NCBI RefSeq assembly: GCF_001679645.1
Contig: NZ_LRUN01000068.1
Coordinates: forward strand, 1 to 33,978
Origin: Pseudomonas bananamidigenes
GTDB taxonomy: Bacteria; Pseudomonadota; Gammaproteobacteria; Pseudomonadales; Pseudomonadaceae
Reading direction: 5' to 3'
Length of the DNA: 33,978 nt
The position numbers and the translations under genes were made by a program. Under the pieces are notes generated by a model. That model was not told the origin of the DNA. It searched no databases and saw only the letters and a list, made by a program, of their open reading frames with translations. Below, piece after piece: positions 14,909 to 22,768 of this stretch. Numbering within the stretch: the stretch's first letter is position 1; every line of letters starts with the position of its first letter.

Positions 14909-16183
14909 ATGTCGGTCGATCCGCAACAACTGCTGCGCGAGCTGTTTGCCACAGCCATCGACGCGGCCCATCCGAACCAGGTCCTCGAAGCCCATCTGCC
15001 GGCCGATCGCACAGGTCGCGTGATCGTCATCGGCGCCGGCAAGGCCGCCGCCGCCATGGCGCAAGTGGTCGAGCGCTGCTGGGAAGGTGAAGTCTCGGGC
15101 CTTGTAGTGACCCGCTACGGTCACGGCGCCCCGTGCGAAAAAATCGAAGTGGTCGAAGCCGCGCATCCGGTGCCGGACGCTGCCGGTCTGGCCGTGGCCA
15201 AACGCGTGCTGGAAATGGTCAGCAACCTGACCGAAGAGGACCGCGTGATTTTTCTGCTGTCCGGCGGCGGCTCCGCCCTGCTGGCGCTGCCGGCCGAAGG
15301 CATCACCCTGGCCGACAAACAGTCGATCAACAAAGCCCTGCTCAAATCCGGCGCGACCATCGGCGAGATGAACTGCGTACGCAAGCACCTCTCGGCGATC
15401 AAGGGCGGACGCCTGGGCAAGGCCTGCTGGCCGGCAACTGTTTATACCTACGCGATTTCCGATGTACCGGGCGACCTCGCCACGGTCATCGCCTCCGGCC
15501 CGACCGTGGCCGACCCGAGCACCAGCGCCGAAGCGCTGGCGATCATCAAGCGCTACGGCATCGAGATTCCGGCGTCGGTGCGCAACTGGCTGCAAAGCCC
15601 GGAATCGGAAACCGTCAAACCCGGTGACCCGAGCCTGGCCCGCAGTCATTTCCAGTTGATCGCCCGCCCTCAACAATCGCTGGATGCTGCAGCGGTGAAA
15701 TGCCGTCAGGCCGGTTTCAGCACGCTGATCCTCGGCGACCTGGAAGGCGAATCCCGGGAAGTGGCGAAAGTCCACGCCGGTATCGCGCGCCAGATCATTC
15801 ATCACGGTCAGCCCCTGGCGGCACCGTGCGTGATTCTCTCCGGTGGCGAAACCACCGTGACCGTGCGCGGCAATGGCCGTGGTGGACGCAACGCCGAATT
15901 CCTTCTCAGTCTTACCGACAACCTCAAGGGCCAGCCCGGCGTCTATGCGCTGGCCGGTGACACCGACGGCATCGACGGCTCGGAAGACAACGCCGGCGCG
16001 ATCATGACCCCGGACAGCTACGCCCGCGCCGCCGCCCTGGGCCTGAGCGCCAGCGACGAGCTGGACAACAACAACGGCTACGGCTACTTCGCGGCGCTCG
16101 ATGCGCTGATCGTCACCGAGCCGACCCGCACCAACGTCAACGACTTCCGCGCCATTCTGATCCTCGAGAGTTCCAAATCATGA
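14909..16183 (+). CDS. ttuD: Glycerate 2-kinase, MOFRL/TtuD family (often named hydroxypyruvate reductase)
   Basis: A 424-residue protein of the DUF4147 plus MOFRL family. The usual name TtuD/hydroxypyruvate reductase is historical; characterised members are class II glycerate kinases that form 2-phosphoglycerate from glycerate and ATP. Visible motifs are VIVIGAGKAAAAMA (about 33-46), VIFLLSGGGSALLALP (about 112-127), NCVRKHLSAIKGGRLG (about 156-171), and the MOFRL-type end LSGGETTVTVRGNGRGGRN and LAGDTDGIDGSEDNAGA. There is no NAD-binding Rossmann motif of a D-2-hydroxyacid dehydrogenase, which favours the kinase. GGGAG precedes the ATG. It overlaps the pyruvate kinase gene by four bases (ATGA), which fits a channel 2-phosphoglycerate, PEP, pyruvate. 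Confidence 0.9.
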   Translation: MSVDPQQLLRELFATAIDAAHPNQVLEAHLPADRTGRVIVIGAGKAAAAMAQVVERCWEGEVSGLVVTRYGHGAPCEKIEVVEAAHPVPDAAGLAVAKRVLEMVSNLTEEDRVIFLLSGGGSALLALPAEGITLADKQSINKALLKSGATIGEMNCVRKHLSAIKGGRLGKACWPATVYTYAISDVPGDLATVIASGPTVADPSTSAEALAIIKRYGIEIPASVRNWLQSPESETVKPGDPSLARSHFQLIARPQQSLDAAAVKCRQAGFSTLILGDLEGESREVAKVHAGIARQIIHHGQPLAAPCVILSGGETTVTVRGNGRGGRNAEFLLSLTDNLKGQPGVYALAGDTDGIDGSEDNAGAIMTPDSYARAAALGLSASDELDNNNGYGYFAALDALIVTEPTRTNVNDFRAILILESSKS

Positions 16184-17595
16184 CGCCTGACAAAAAGGTC
16201 AAAATCCTCGCCACCCTCGGGCCTGCCGTCGACGGCATCGACGACATCCGTGAGCTGGTCGAGGCCGGGGTCAACATCTTCCGCCTCAACTTCAGCCACG
16301 GCGATCATGCCGACCACGCCAAGCGCTATCAGTGGATCCGCGAAGTCGAGCGCCAGCTCAACTATCCGCTCGGGATCCTGATGGATCTGCAAGGGCCTAA
16401 GCTGCGGGTCGGCAAGTTCGCCGACGGCAAGGTGCAACTGCATCGCGGTCAAGCCTTCCGCCTCGATCTGGACGCGACACCGGGCGACGAACGCCGGGTG
16501 AACCTGCCGCACCCGGAGATCATTACGGCGCTGGAAGCCGGGATGGATCTGCTGCTCGATGACGGCAAGCTGCGCCTGCGGGTCGTGACCAAATACAGCG
16601 ACGCGATCGACACCACCGTGCTCAACGGCGGCGAGCTGTCAGACCGCAAAGGCGTGAACGTGCCGCAGGCCGTACTCGATCTGAGCCCGCTGACCACCAA
16701 GGATCGTCGCGACCTGAGCTTCGGCCTCGAGCTGGGTGTGGACTGGGTGGCGTTGTCATTCGTGCAGCGCCCGGAAGACATCCGCGAGGCCCGCGCGCTG
16801 ATCGGCGACAAGGCGTTCCTGATGGCGAAGATCGAGAAACCCTCAGCCGTCCAACAACTGCGCGAGATCGCCGAATTGAGCGACGCGATCATGGTGGCCC
16901 GTGGTGATCTGGGCGTGGAAGTGCCGGCCGAGAGCGTGCCGCAGATCCAGAAAAGCATCATCACCACCTGCCGCCAGCTCGGCAGACCGGTGGTGGTGGC
17001 GACGCAGATGCTCGAATCGATGCGCTTCTCGCCTGCCCCGACCCGCGCCGAAGTCACCGACGTGGCCAACGCCGTGGCCGAAGGTGCCGATGCGGTGATG
17101 CTGTCGGCGGAAACCGCGTCCGGCGAGTACCCGCTGGAAGCCGTGCAGATGATGAGCAAGATCATCCGCCAGGTCGAAAACGGTCCGGACTACCAGACCC
17201 AGCTCGACGTCAGCCGGCCCAAAGCCGAAGCGACCGTGTCCGATGCCATCAGCTGCGCGATTCGCCGGATCAGCAACGTGCTGCCGGTGGCGGTGCTGGT
17301 CAACTACAGCGAGTCCGGCGCATCGAGCCTGCGCGCATCGCGTGAAAGGCCGAAGGCGCCAATTCTCAACCTGACGCCGAACCTGCAGACCGCTCGCCGC
17401 TTGAGCGTGGCGTGGGGCATTCACTCGGTGGTCAATGATCGCCTGCGCCAGGTGGACGAAGTGTGTTCGACCGCGCTGGAAATCGCTCAGGCTCAAGGAA
17501 TGGCCGAGCGTGGCGATACGTTGCTGATCACCGCGGGTGTGCCGTTTGGTCAGCCGGGGTCGACTAATTCACTGCGGATCGAAACATTGATTTAA
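16180..17595 (+). CDS. pykF: Pyruvate kinase
   Basis: A 471-residue pyruvate kinase (E. coli PykF 470, PykA 480). It converts PEP and ADP to pyruvate and ATP. Recognisable parts are KILATLGPAV at the N-terminus, GVNIFRLNFSHG (about 30-41), MDLQGPKLRVG, the active-site lysine signature FLMAKIEKP (about 209-217), MVARGDLGVEVP (about 237-248) and the C-terminal allosteric domain from about 345 on. The ATG overlaps the end of ttuD. Being coupled to the glycerate kinase gene makes it a pathway-dedicated isozyme; a second pyruvate kinase elsewhere in the genome is expected. The paralogue name follows my memory of the PAO1 annotation (PA1498) and is less certain than the enzyme. Confidence 0.94.
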   Translation: MTPDKKVKILATLGPAVDGIDDIRELVEAGVNIFRLNFSHGDHADHAKRYQWIREVERQLNYPLGILMDLQGPKLRVGKFADGKVQLHRGQAFRLDLDATPGDERRVNLPHPEIITALEAGMDLLLDDGKLRLRVVTKYSDAIDTTVLNGGELSDRKGVNVPQAVLDLSPLTTKDRRDLSFGLELGVDWVALSFVQRPEDIREARALIGDKAFLMAKIEKPSAVQQLREIAELSDAIMVARGDLGVEVPAESVPQIQKSIITTCRQLGRPVVVATQMLESMRFSPAPTRAEVTDVANAVAEGADAVMLSAETASGEYPLEAVQMMSKIIRQVENGPDYQTQLDVSRPKAEATVSDAISCAIRRISNVLPVAVLVNYSESGASSLRASRERPKAPILNLTPNLQTARRLSVAWGIHSVVNDRLRQVDEVCSTALEIAQAQGMAERGDTLLITAGVPFGQPGSTNSLRIETLI

Positions 17596-17606
17596 ACACT
17601 GACCAA

Positions 17607-17713
17607 GATCGTTCCCACGCTCCGCGTGGGAATGCGGCCCGGGACGCTCTGCGTCCCAAGAGCAGACGCAGAGCGTCCTTTGAGGCATTCCCACGCAAAG
17701 CGTGGGAACGATC
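17607..17713. repeat. Second REP class: nested GTTCCCACGC / GGACGCTCTGCGTCC repeat
   Basis: GATCGTTCCCACGC (from 17607) and GCGTGGGAACGATC (to 17713) are outer arms. Local hairpins CCCACGCTCCGCGTGGG and GGACGCTCTGCGTCC (17642-17656), plus a partner GACGCAGAGCGTCC (17665-17678), lie inside. This family is unrelated in sequence to the GTGGGAGCG REPs. It lies between pyk and the urea transporter gene and may end or weaken read-through. Confidence 0.88.
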
Positions 17714-17731
17714 AGTACCGAATGACCTGCC

Positions 17732-18646
17732 ATGCCTGCCAACCATTTCAACACCCACTGCCCCGACTGGGCCGAAGCCTTGCTCAACGGCTTCAGTCAG
17801 ATCTTCCTGCAGCGCCACCCTTTGTGTGGCCTGCTGTGCCTTTTGGCCATTTTATTTACCGCGCCGGTGCTGTTCGCCGGCGCGTTGCTTGGCGCTGTAG
17901 CCGGGTTGCTCACCGCGCAACGCCGCAATTACGCCAAGGCTGATCGCCAGGCCGGATTGTTCAGCTACAACGGCGTGCTGATCGGTCTGTTGCTGAGCCT
18001 GTATTTCCCTTGGTCGCCAATGCTGCCACCGCTGATTCTGGCCGCCGGCGGCCTGAGCGCGATGATCACCCAGCAATGGCTCAAACGCGCACGCCTCACC
18101 GAATACCTGCCCGCCTACACCGCGCCGTTCGTGATACTGGGCTGGGTATCTCTGTGTTTCGCCGAGCCTTCGACGCCGGCCCCGGCGCTTGAACCGGACA
18201 CACTGAACCTGCTCGGTGCCGTCCTGAAAGGCTTCGGTCAGGTGATGTTCCTCGACCATCCGCTGGCCGGTGCATTGATCGCTGCCGGTGTGCTGATCGC
18301 CGATCGCCGGGCATTTGCCTGGGCGCTGCTGGCCTCGGCGCTTGGTCTGGGTTCCAGCCTGTTGCATCACGACAGCCAGGTCGCGCTGCTCGGTCTGGGT
18401 AGCTACAACGCGGTGCTCGCGGCCCTCGCCTTCAGCGCCCAACGCCAGCAACCGTGGCTGCCGCTGTTCGGCATCGGCCTGGCACTGCTGGTGACGCCGC
18501 TGTTTGCGGCCCTTGGCCTGGCGACCCTCACGGCGCCTTTCATTCTTGCCTGCTGGCTGCTGCGCACCGGCATTCGCCTGATGCGTCAACCGGAATTGAA
18601 CGCGGCGCCTTGCGCTGACGGGGAGAATCAACCTAGGCTGCGCTGA
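17732..18646 (+). CDS. Urea transporter (UT/SLC14-type channel)
   Basis: A 304-residue inner-membrane protein with about ten hydrophobic segments and the internal duplication typical of UT-type urea channels. Repeat 1 has FLQRHPLCGLL (25-35), GLFSYNGVLIGL (75-86) and YTAPFVILGW (129-138). Repeat 2 has FLDHPLAGALI (173-183), GLGSYNAVLAAL (221-232) and LTAPFILACW (266-275). The TAPF-W motifs match the urea-pore signature. It would let urea pass across the inner membrane. The ribosome site before the ATG at 17732 is weak. It is 21 bases from the K+ channel gene and follows the glyoxylate operon after a REP element; urea and glyoxylate are both released by allantoate/ureidoglycolate breakdown. 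Confidence 0.85.
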   Translation: MPANHFNTHCPDWAEALLNGFSQIFLQRHPLCGLLCLLAILFTAPVLFAGALLGAVAGLLTAQRRNYAKADRQAGLFSYNGVLIGLLLSLYFPWSPMLPPLILAAGGLSAMITQQWLKRARLTEYLPAYTAPFVILGWVSLCFAEPSTPAPALEPDTLNLLGAVLKGFGQVMFLDHPLAGALIAAGVLIADRRAFAWALLASALGLGSSLLHHDSQVALLGLGSYNAVLAALAFSAQRQQPWLPLFGIGLALLVTPLFAALGLATLTAPFILACWLLRTGIRLMRQPELNAAPCADGENQPRLR

Positions 18647-18667
18647 TTTATGGTCAGGGCGATTTGA

Positions 18668-19492
18668 ATGAACGGCAACAACACGTGGCGTGATCGCCTT
18701 TACGTGGTCATCTTCCAGACTGACACAGTCGCGGGACGTCGATTCGACAAGACCCTGCTGCTGATCATCCTCGCCAGTCTGGTGACGGTGATCCTCGACA
18801 GCATCGATGACATCCACCAGAACTACGCCGACGTGCTGGCGTACATCGAGTGGGGCTTCACAATCATCTTTCTCGGCGAGTACCTGTTGCGCCTTTACTG
18901 CTCGCCCAAACCGCTGCGCTATGCCTTCAGCTTCTACGGGCTGGTGGACTTGCTGGCGATCGTGCCCGGGATCCTCGCGCTGTATTACAGCGATGCCCAG
19001 TACCTGCTGATCATCCGGGTGATCCGGATGCTGCGGATCTTCCGCGTGCTCAAACTCGGCCCATATCTGAAACAGGCGCATTACCTGCTCGATGCCCTGC
19101 GTGGCAGCAAGCAGAAAATCCTCGTGTTCCTGCTCAGCGTGTGCACCCTGGTCACCGTGTTCGGCACCCTGATGTATGTGGTCGAAGGCCCGGAGCACGG
19201 CTTCACCAGCATTCCCAAAGGCATCTATTGGGCTATCGTCACCCTGACCACCGTGGGTTATGGCGACATCGTGCCCAGAACCGTGCTGGGCCAGGTGATT
19301 TCGTCGCTGGTAATGATCACCGGTTATTCGATCATCGCCGTGCCCACCGGGATTTTTACCGCCGAACTGGCCACGGCCATGCGTGGCGGGCAACTGCAAC
19401 ATGACTGCCCGGTGTGCAAGAAAAACAGCCATGAACAGGACGCGGCGTTCTGCTCCCGTTGCGGCAATGCGCTGTTCAAGAAAATGGCATAA
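18668..19492 (+). CDS. Voltage-gated K+ channel (Kv-type) with C-terminal zinc ribbon
   Basis: A 274-residue six-segment channel subunit. S1-S3 are at about 29-105. S4 carries arginines at every third position, 117, 120, 123 and 126 (RVIRMLRIFR). The pore helix and selectivity filter TTVGYGD are at 194-200, followed by S6 to about 235. The tail holds two CxxC pairs, CPVC (247-250) and CSRC (262-265), expected to bind one zinc in a short ribbon. The channel part resembles KvAP-type prokaryotic Kv channels. AGGGCG lies before the ATG. The urea transporter stop is only 21 bases upstream, so the two are probably cotranscribed. The role of the zinc ribbon is unknown. Confidence 0.9.
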   Translation: MNGNNTWRDRLYVVIFQTDTVAGRRFDKTLLLIILASLVTVILDSIDDIHQNYADVLAYIEWGFTIIFLGEYLLRLYCSPKPLRYAFSFYGLVDLLAIVPGILALYYSDAQYLLIIRVIRMLRIFRVLKLGPYLKQAHYLLDALRGSKQKILVFLLSVCTLVTVFGTLMYVVEGPEHGFTSIPKGIYWAIVTLTTVGYGDIVPRTVLGQVISSLVMITGYSIIAVPTGIFTAELATAMRGGQLQHDCPVCKKNSHEQDAAFCSRCGNALFKKMA

Positions 19493-19514
19493 GCAAAGTT
19501 CTTTTTAATCTTTA

Positions 19515-19544
19515 AGCGACTATGCGCGCCCCGCTATAGTCGCT
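19515..19544. promoter_or_regulatory. 9-base inverted repeat in the cysP promoter region
   Basis: AGCGACTAT (19515-19523) and ATAGTCGCT (19536-19544) are perfect 9-base arms around a 12-base spacer, 53 bases before the cysP start. The right arm contains TATAGT (19535-19540), a good -10 box with no strong -35 (TTAAGC at 19512). This would fit an activator-dependent promoter, CysB being the obvious candidate for a sulfate-binding protein gene. No T run follows, so it is unlikely to be a terminator of the channel gene. Confidence 0.5.
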
Positions 19545-19596
19545 GGCAAATGGCCTCACCTTTGTAAAAACACCCCCACAGAACAAGGAATGCGCA

Positions 19597-20595
19597 GTGA
19601 AAAAACTCTTTGGCGCCTCACTTCTCGCCGCAGGTCTTGCCTTCGGCAGCGTGGCTCAGGCCGCACCGACCCTGCTTAACGTGTCCTACGACGTGATGCG
19701 CGATTTCTACAAGGACTACAACACTGCGTTCCAGAAACACTGGCAAGCCGAACACAAGGAAAACATCACGGTGCAGATGTCTTTCGGCGGTTCGAGCAAA
19801 CAGGCCCGCTCGGTGATCGACGGCCTGCCGGCTGACGTCATCACCATGAACATGGCCACCGACATCAACGCCCTGGCCGACAACGGTCAGCTGGTTCCAA
19901 AGGACTGGGTCACCCGTCTGCCGAACAACAGTGCACCGTTCACCTCCGCGACCGTGTTCATCGTGCGCAAGGGCAACCCGAAAGCCCTGAAAGACTGGCC
20001 GGACCTGCTCAAGGACGGCGTGCAGGTGATCGTGCCGAACCCGAAAACCTCGGGCAACGGTCGCTACACCTACCTGTCGGCCTGGGGTTATGTGCTGAAA
20101 AACGGCGGTGACGAGAACAAGGCCAAGGACTTCGTCGGCAAGCTGTTCAAGCAGGCGCCGGTGCTCGATACCGGGGGCCGCGCCGCGACCACCACGTTCA
20201 TGACCAACCAGATCGGCGACGTACTGGTGACCTTCGAAAACGAAGCGGAAATGATCGCCCGCGAATTCGGCCGCGACCAGTTCGAAGTCATCTACCCGAG
20301 CGTCTCCGCCGAAGCCGAGCCGCCGGTGTCGGTGGTCGACAAAGTCGTCGAGAAGAAAGGCTCCCGCGCCGCCGCCGAGGAATACCTGAAATACCTGTGG
20401 TCGCCGGAAGGTCAGGAAATTGCCGCCGCCAACTACCTGCGTCCGCGTGACCCGGCGGTACTGGCCAAGTACACCGACCGCTTCCCGAAAGTCGACTTCC
20501 TGTCGGTCGAAAAGACCTTCGGCGACTGGCGCACCGTGCAGAAGACCCACTTCAACGATGGCGGGACCTTCGACCAGATCTACAATGGCCAGTAA
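19597..20595 (+). CDS. cysP: Sulfate ABC transporter substrate-binding protein
   Basis: A 332-residue periplasmic binding protein of the Sbp/CysP family. A signal peptide covers 1-22 (MKKLFGASLL to VAQA). Family stretches are LLNVSYDVMRDFYKDYN, SFGGSSKQARSVIDGLPADV (anion-binding loop), VPNPKTSGNGRYTYL, FENEAEMI and the C-terminal DFLSVEKTFGDW. The start is GTG with AAGGA eight bases upstream. A strong terminator follows directly, so it is a single-gene unit with no cysT, cysW or cysA beside it; it must share a permease encoded elsewhere. Sbp and CysP are hard to tell apart by eye, so the symbol rests mostly on my memory of PAO1 PA1493. Confidence 0.9.
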   Translation: MKKLFGASLLAAGLAFGSVAQAAPTLLNVSYDVMRDFYKDYNTAFQKHWQAEHKENITVQMSFGGSSKQARSVIDGLPADVITMNMATDINALADNGQLVPKDWVTRLPNNSAPFTSATVFIVRKGNPKALKDWPDLLKDGVQVIVPNPKTSGNGRYTYLSAWGYVLKNGGDENKAKDFVGKLFKQAPVLDTGGRAATTTFMTNQIGDVLVTFENEAEMIAREFGRDQFEVIYPSVSAEAEPPVSVVDKVVEKKGSRAAAEEYLKYLWSPEGQEIAAANYLRPRDPAVLAKYTDRFPKVDFLSVEKTFGDWRTVQKTHFNDGGTFDQIYNGQ

Positions 20596-20611
20596 GGCGT
20601 GAGCTGACATG

Positions 20612-20642
20612 AAAAAGGCGACCTGAAGAGGTCGCCTTTTTT
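20612..20642 (+). terminator. Rho-independent terminator of cysP
   Basis: AAAAAGGCGACC, loop TGAAGA, then GGTCGCC followed by six T. The stem of seven GC-rich pairs is extended by A-T pairs, starting 17 bases after the cysP stop. The A run on the left also allows it to act on transcripts of the facing minus-strand gene. Confidence 0.93.
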
Positions 20643-20684
20643 GTGGGCAAAATTCCCTCTCCCTTGGGGAAAGGATAAGGGCTG

Positions 20685-21305
20685 TTACATCGGTGGCTTC
20701 ACACCATCCTTGCCCACCGAGATCGATTGCGCGGTCAATGTGCCGTCCGCGCTCTGGGTCACGAAGGTCACAATCTTCACTCCCACCTTGAGCAGGCTGC
20801 GATCCCCCGGCGTCAGGTTGACGATCGGCACATCCTCCGGCACCAGGATCTTCTGCTGACCGCCCTTGTAGTTGACGGTCAGCACCCGACCGTTGCTCAC
20901 CACCAGATCGCCGACGCTGCCATTGGTCATGCTGCTGCCCTTGGCCAGGTCGAACGGTCGATGGCCATCGCCGCTGCCGGCCAGCTCCGGTGGGAATACG
21001 TGAACCTCCAGCGCCTTGAGCGAGCCATCCTCCTGGGGAATGGCTGCCGAGCCGATGTAGCTGCCGGGTTTGATGTCTTCGATATTGGCCAGCGTGACGG
21101 CGCGGACCTTGGTGTCCGGGGTCAACTGGACCACGACGTTTTCACCCGTATTGACGTGCACCTTGAGCGAGTCAGGGCCGACCCCGGTGATTTCGCCGCG
21201 TACGCCCATGCGCATTCCCGGGGCTTCGCCGGCGCAGACACTGCCGGCGCCGAGCACGCCGATCATCAAAAGAGTCGTGGTGTGGCGAAGCAGCTGTCGA
21301 AACAT
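20685..21305 (-). CDS. Exported DUF5666-like protein of unknown function
   Basis: A 206-residue protein with a signal peptide (1-25, MFRQLLRHTT to SVCA). The mature part has DUF5666-like beta-strand repeats: GVRGEITGVGPDSLKVHVNTGENVVVQL-type segments with TPDTKVRAVTLANIEDIKPGSYIG, and a second half DLVVSNGRVLTVNYKGGQQKILVP to GDRSLLKVGVKIVTF. This pattern suggests small OB-like barrels that occur in periplasmic proteins of unsettled role. The N-terminal Cys24 is not in a convincing lipobox. The ATG at 21305 has GGAGG seven bases upstream. It ends facing the cysP terminator. Confidence 0.7.
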   Translation of the reverse strand: MFRQLLRHTTTLLMIGVLGAGSVCAGEAPGMRMGVRGEITGVGPDSLKVHVNTGENVVVQLTPDTKVRAVTLANIEDIKPGSYIGSAAIPQEDGSLKALEVHVFPPELAGSGDGHRPFDLAKGSSMTNGSVGDLVVSNGRVLTVNYKGGQQKILVPEDVPIVNLTPGDRSLLKVGVKIVTFVTQSADGTLTAQSISVGKDGVKPPM

Positions 21306-21445
21306 CGCAATCCTCCGGTTGTGCGCAGTTGGAAATCCACTGACAACATAAGCACGCTATCGAACAAGATGTAAGTGAATGTATCATCGCCTCTGATCGG
21401 ACGGACGCAAGGTTCGCCGATGGACGACGGATGTTCGAGGCCATC

Positions 21446-21462
21446 TATTCCGCAACGGAATA
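21446..21462. promoter_or_regulatory. LysR-type box upstream of the MFS gene
   Basis: TATTCCG-CAA-CGGAATA is a perfect 7-base inverted repeat with a 3-base spacer and contains the T-N11-A pattern bound by LysR-type regulators. It is 86 bases before the MFS start, and the LysR gene at 23557 is a plausible source of the binding protein. Confidence 0.55.
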
Positions 21463-21547
21463 ACTGATATCGATCCGGGGCTTCTACCGCCCGCCCGCTT
21501 CGTCCCTTAGCCTCACCGCATTCCTTTTCGCCGGATCGAGAAACCCT

Positions 21548-22735
21548 ATGACCGCCACAACTCACGCAATGACCCGAGGCATGGTACTGCTGTTCGCTTT
21601 CTGCTGCGGCGCCATCGTTGCCAACATCTACTACGCCCAGCCGATCATCGGCCTGATTGCACCGGACATCGGCCTGACCGACACCATGGCCAGTTTTATC
21701 GTGTCGCTGACCCAGATCGGTTATGCGCTGGGGCTGTTCTTCCTGGTGCCGCTGGCGGATCTGCTGGAAAACCGCCGTCTGATGATCATCACCACGGTGG
21801 TCGCGATTGCCAGCCTGCTGGGTGCGGCATTTACCGATCAGCCCAATGTGTTTCTGCTGGTTTCGCTGCTGGTGGGATTCAGCTCGGTGTCGGTGCAGGT
21901 GCTGATTCCATTGGCGGCGCATCTGGCGCCGGAGGAATCCCGTGGCCGGGTGGTCGGCGGGATCATGGGTGGTTTGCTGCTGGGGATTCTGCTGGCGCGT
22001 CCGGTATCAAGCGTGGTCGCCGACCATTTCGGCTGGCGGTCGATGTTCATGATCGCGGCGGCGTTGATGGCAGCGATCAGCGTGGTGCTGATGTTGACCG
22101 TACCCAAGCGCCAACCGGATCACAGCGCCTCCTACGGTCAGTTGATCGGCTCGCTGTGGACGCTGTTGCGCCAGCAACCGGTGCTGCGTCAGCGGGCGTT
22201 CTACCAGGCCTGCATGTTTGCCACCTTCAGCCTGTTCTGGACCGCCGTGCCGCTGGAACTGGCGCGCAACCATGGCCTGTCCCAGAGTGAAATCGCGATC
22301 TTCGCCCTGGTCGGCGCCATCGGTGCCATCGCCGCCCCGATCAGTGGACGTCTGGCCGACGCCGGCCACACCCGCGTCGCCTCGCTGCTGGCCATGCTGT
22401 TCGCCAGCCTGAGCTTTCTGCCCGCCTTCATCCACCCGGCCTACAGCGTGATCGGCCTGGCCGTGACCGGCGTGGTGCTCGACTTCTGCGTGCAGATGAA
22501 CATGGTGCTCGGGCAGCGCGCGGTCTACTCCCTCGACGCCAAAAGCCGCGGCCGCCTCAACGCGCTGTACATGACCAGCATCTTCATCGGCGGTGCCTTC
22601 GGCTCGTCGGTGGCCAGTGCGGTGTACGAGCATGGCGGTTGGCTGTGGATCGTGATTGTCGGCAGCGCGTTCCCGCTGCTGGCGCTGGTGCGGTTTTTGA
22701 GTGCTTCGCAAAAAGCCGTCATGGCGACTGCTTGA
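21548..22735 (+). CDS. MFS transporter, probable drug/metabolite exporter
   Basis: A 395-residue major-facilitator protein with twelve hydrophobic segments. The motif A-like loop between TM2 and TM3 is PLADLLENRR (about 67-76), and GIMGGLLLGILLARPVSS (about 137-154) lies in the TM5 motif C position. The C-terminal half begins after the central loop TVPKRQPDHSASYG. It resembles the YgaY/YnfM-like group of putative exporters; the substrate is unknown. The ribosome site is poor (GAGAAA), and the next in-frame ATG is seven codons in. A LysR-type box lies at 21446-21462. It runs convergent to hicB. Confidence 0.82.
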   Translation: MTATTHAMTRGMVLLFAFCCGAIVANIYYAQPIIGLIAPDIGLTDTMASFIVSLTQIGYALGLFFLVPLADLLENRRLMIITTVVAIASLLGAAFTDQPNVFLLVSLLVGFSSVSVQVLIPLAAHLAPEESRGRVVGGIMGGLLLGILLARPVSSVVADHFGWRSMFMIAAALMAAISVVLMLTVPKRQPDHSASYGQLIGSLWTLLRQQPVLRQRAFYQACMFATFSLFWTAVPLELARNHGLSQSEIAIFALVGAIGAIAAPISGRLADAGHTRVASLLAMLFASLSFLPAFIHPAYSVIGLAVTGVVLDFCVQMNMVLGQRAVYSLDAKSRGRLNALYMTSIFIGGAFGSSVASAVYEHGGWLWIVIVGSAFPLLALVRFLSASQKAVMATA

Positions 22736-22768
22736 ACGTCGCGCTGCGACCGGCAGCGCCCGACGTTC
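22734..22768. terminator. Hairpin overlapping both convergent stop codons (MFS and hicB)
   Basis: GAACGTCG (22734-22741) and CGACGTTC (22761-22768) are perfect 8-base arms, continued by CGCTG/CAGCG after a two-base bulge. The stop codons of the MFS gene (22733-22735) and of hicB (22767-22769) both fall in the outer arms. There is no T run, so classic intrinsic termination is doubtful; 3' end protection or antisense pairing is possible. Confidence 0.5.

Noticed and set aside
14909..16183. True hydroxypyruvate reductase of the D-2-hydroxyacid dehydrogenase type
   Set aside because: There is no NAD-binding Rossmann motif; the sequence fits the glycerate kinase/MOFRL family, so the common name was kept only as a synonym.
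17852..19432. A 526-codon open frame on the minus strand opposite the urea transporter and K+ channel genes
   Set aside because: It spans two well-supported genes and their gap, and its product is a Gln/His/Arg-rich low-complexity sequence.
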